A stretch of DNA of 60,244 bases. Origin: a virus. The notes under the pieces were generated by a model, which did no database searches, was not told where the DNA came from, and saw only the letters and a list, made by a program, of their open reading frames with translations. Positions 60,001 through 60,244 of this stretch are shown here, in pieces. The stretch spans positions 1-60,244 of IMG/VR virus record IMGVR_UViG_3300013103_000002. One strand, given 5' to 3'. The stretch's first letter is position 1. Every line of letters begins with the position of its first letter. The position numbers and the translations under genes were made by a program.

Positions 60001-60244
60001 ATATAGATTTGAAGGAATTAAAGAAGGTTGCTGTTTTTAAGGAGATAGGGAAGAAGGCAAAGCAGGAATCTGCGGAGATTAGGGAAAGGGTAGATGAAGT
60101 TGAGGAGATTCTTTCTGAAGTAGAGAAAAGAGAAGAAGATATATTGAAGTGGCTGGATGATAACACTGAATCCTTACCTGAAGATTCTTTTCATCCTGAA
60201 CTTATACCTGATTATACTCCGATTCCTTCCAAGCCTGTTTTGAA
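57084..60244 (+). CDS. Giant polyvalent virion protein, N-terminal part (continues at base 2)
   Basis: The start is ATG with AGGAGTGAGTT upstream, and the frame stays open to the contig end and continues at base 2, giving about 2,779 aa. The first ~300 residues are rich in Gly, Ala and hydrophobic stretches, as in phage proteins that enter the cell with the DNA. Around aa 390-620 there is a long Lys/Glu/Pro-rich linker. Around aa 640-795 a region with the motif KKGYDGVILY, followed by DQVFVF, resembles the ADP-ribosyltransferase-like (ART-PolyVal) domains of phage polyvalent proteins. A second charged Lys/Glu linker with repeats of KKELIP follows. The gene is last in the virion operon. The polyvalent assignment rests on architecture; the ART call is tentative. 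Confidence 0.8.
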   Translation, partial: MAEKKQVLPTIDDQYVEFLTRRMLGLPLTGQLNLPKEKDLLKVQSQGQTALPVSVPTMQVPQAPSVPIQTQQEEGWLPVLGKAVARGLATPVIGATGAISALGERLGFDTSKIQKWANELSNLLAPKVGKNKAKAYAYGIIDSTINSITQFLLSRFTRVPLLPMFGITSGGEKFLQARAEGYPYEKAIKTAVPTGLSEALTEMIPFHSLTKTMKKSIIKGVVELFGGELVGENLNTIVENISDQLALGKHKTWSEFLQDLVDTTITTLGQTALTAGLGAGVHRLARRVEKKAKAIEQPAPEVPPQPQPAPATSPYELLTALPQKPEQVSAGVASIYDRIADRLEGKQKERARKHASVLRDISQKKVPAVEDIKEVREDISKSERLPKSVKNILVKHLDSLIKQAEEKKKKELIPKETKPEVKEEKPKPKEEKPKEEVKTEEKIENVFTQPEEEKLTDEEIKILKDRGFTDNQIKKLLPEEGRRLIKENLAPEQVSVLPNGKVKVIEKKKEVSVPEKEEAKEKEPWQLTKKEWESLLEKDLTPEEANKFFPKKRIDKYRIYHKKYGEKVVPTYKRIDKKTKGTFEINKYILQSEPDLIDVIRRWHVEQALKEGKPVPEEVLKEFPDLVKEEKKPEKTKPLFEGVDNYRLTSKGHELRVVRAGEALSHPDRKGTWFVVEKYKGQIPPYATSPITKGGVAGVGGKEIWRTSVTLRNPYLFEIPEDIKSEGEIPLALYKEVTGKEPPKRGLKGKNAEKRFAKLESEIADTLRKKGYDGVILYQRVGENTYPDQVFVFRDTEAHKELEKSLEKKSEAKEKETKKELIPAEKKEQKKETKQELIPTEEKKEKKEQKKKELIPSAEEVKKAKPVSKISFEYGKTKSQMKVRHEVYGELPFFIKRGFKGWKLYGERAVKLKNGRVVIVRQLRAQGLKSVEDVRKKIQSFIDEGEPVIIADKDVLKERPLEDISGKVIRPEDIDLKELKKVAVFKEIGKKAKQESAEIRERVDEVEEILSEVEKREEDILKWLDDNTESLPEDSFHPELIPDYTPIPSKPVL
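58412..58425. promoter_or_regulatory. Operator palindrome inside the giant gene
   Basis: Exact 14-mer with flanks T and C in the charged linker, read as IENVFTQ. The next site around the circle is over 8 kb away, at 6551. Confidence 0.75.
60122..60244. repeat. Right copy of 123-bp terminal direct repeat
   Basis: This copy is identical to bases 1-123. Removing one copy gives a circle of about 60,121 bp and joins the two halves of the giant polyvalent gene without a frameshift. Confidence 0.97.

Noticed and set aside
59477-60166. Minus-strand Phe/Ser-rich open frames within the giant gene
   Set aside because: They are antisense shadows of Lys/Glu-rich coding sequence.
1-60244. tRNA genes
   Set aside because: I looked for T-arm and acceptor patterns in the non-coding regions and saw none, but a covariance search was not possible.
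1-60244. A diversity-generating retroelement acting on the tail genes
   Set aside because: No reverse transcriptase or template/variable repeat pair was seen.

Overview
The window is a complete circular (or circularly permuted) phage genome written as a linear contig. Bases 1-123 are repeated exactly at 60122-60244, giving about 60,121 unique bp, and one very large gene runs across the join (57084-60121 plus 1-5302, about 2,779 aa). The DNA is AT-rich, Shine-Dalgarno sites are strong (AAAGGAGG) and promoters look like sigma-A sites (TTGACA/TATAAT). A family 4 uracil-DNA glycosylase domain and a DUF1874 protein suggest a thermophilic host. A Bacillota-like thermophile is my best inference, not a proof. 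Genes for large terminase, portal, scaffold and coat are present, but no tape-measure, sheath or tail-tube gene was recognised, so a short-tailed (podovirus-like) virion is likely.

Layout. (1) 5289-17449, leftward: replication and recombination genes (UDG-PolA fusion, C5 methyltransferase, three PD-(D/E)XK nucleases, RecA/UvsX, SF2 helicase, SSB, primase, DnaB helicase) from a promoter at 17471-17501. (2) 17935-22044, leftward: early accessory genes (Ycf46-type AAA ATPase, DUF1874/AcrIII-1-like protein, DUF2997, a DUF1257-like protein, ParB-like protein, zinc ribbon), ending in a terminator at 17838-17868. (3) 22089-22173: divergent promoters with an operator at the rightward start site. (4) 22200-26526, rightward: small terminase and small accessory genes, four of them behind copies of one non-canonical promoter-like motif. 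(5) 25.9-32.3 kb: a leftward island (M15 peptidase, dUTPase, DUF1653, P-loop kinase and others) surrounded by hairpins, tandem repeats and non-coding DNA. (6) 32309-60244 and on to 5302, rightward: large terminase with two inteins, portal, fibres, scaffold, coat, neck and tail proteins, coiled-coil internal proteins, and the giant polyvalent protein.

The most striking signal is a palindrome, TGAAAACGTTTTCA, present in 16 exact copies, 8 copies with one central change and 1 weaker copy. The sites lie at promoters, between stop codons and ribosome binding sites, and inside genes. They resemble LacI-family/CcpA cre operators, and their distribution resembles the stoperators of L5-like mycobacteriophages. 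No repressor of that family and no integrase were recognised, so a host protein may read the sites. Other notable points are a DUF1874 protein lacking the family's catalytic His, a possible RAMP-like protein, a Ycf46/DUF1257/DUF2997 module, three large cruciform-type repeats, and a 0.6-kb non-coding block of degenerate 26-bp repeats.
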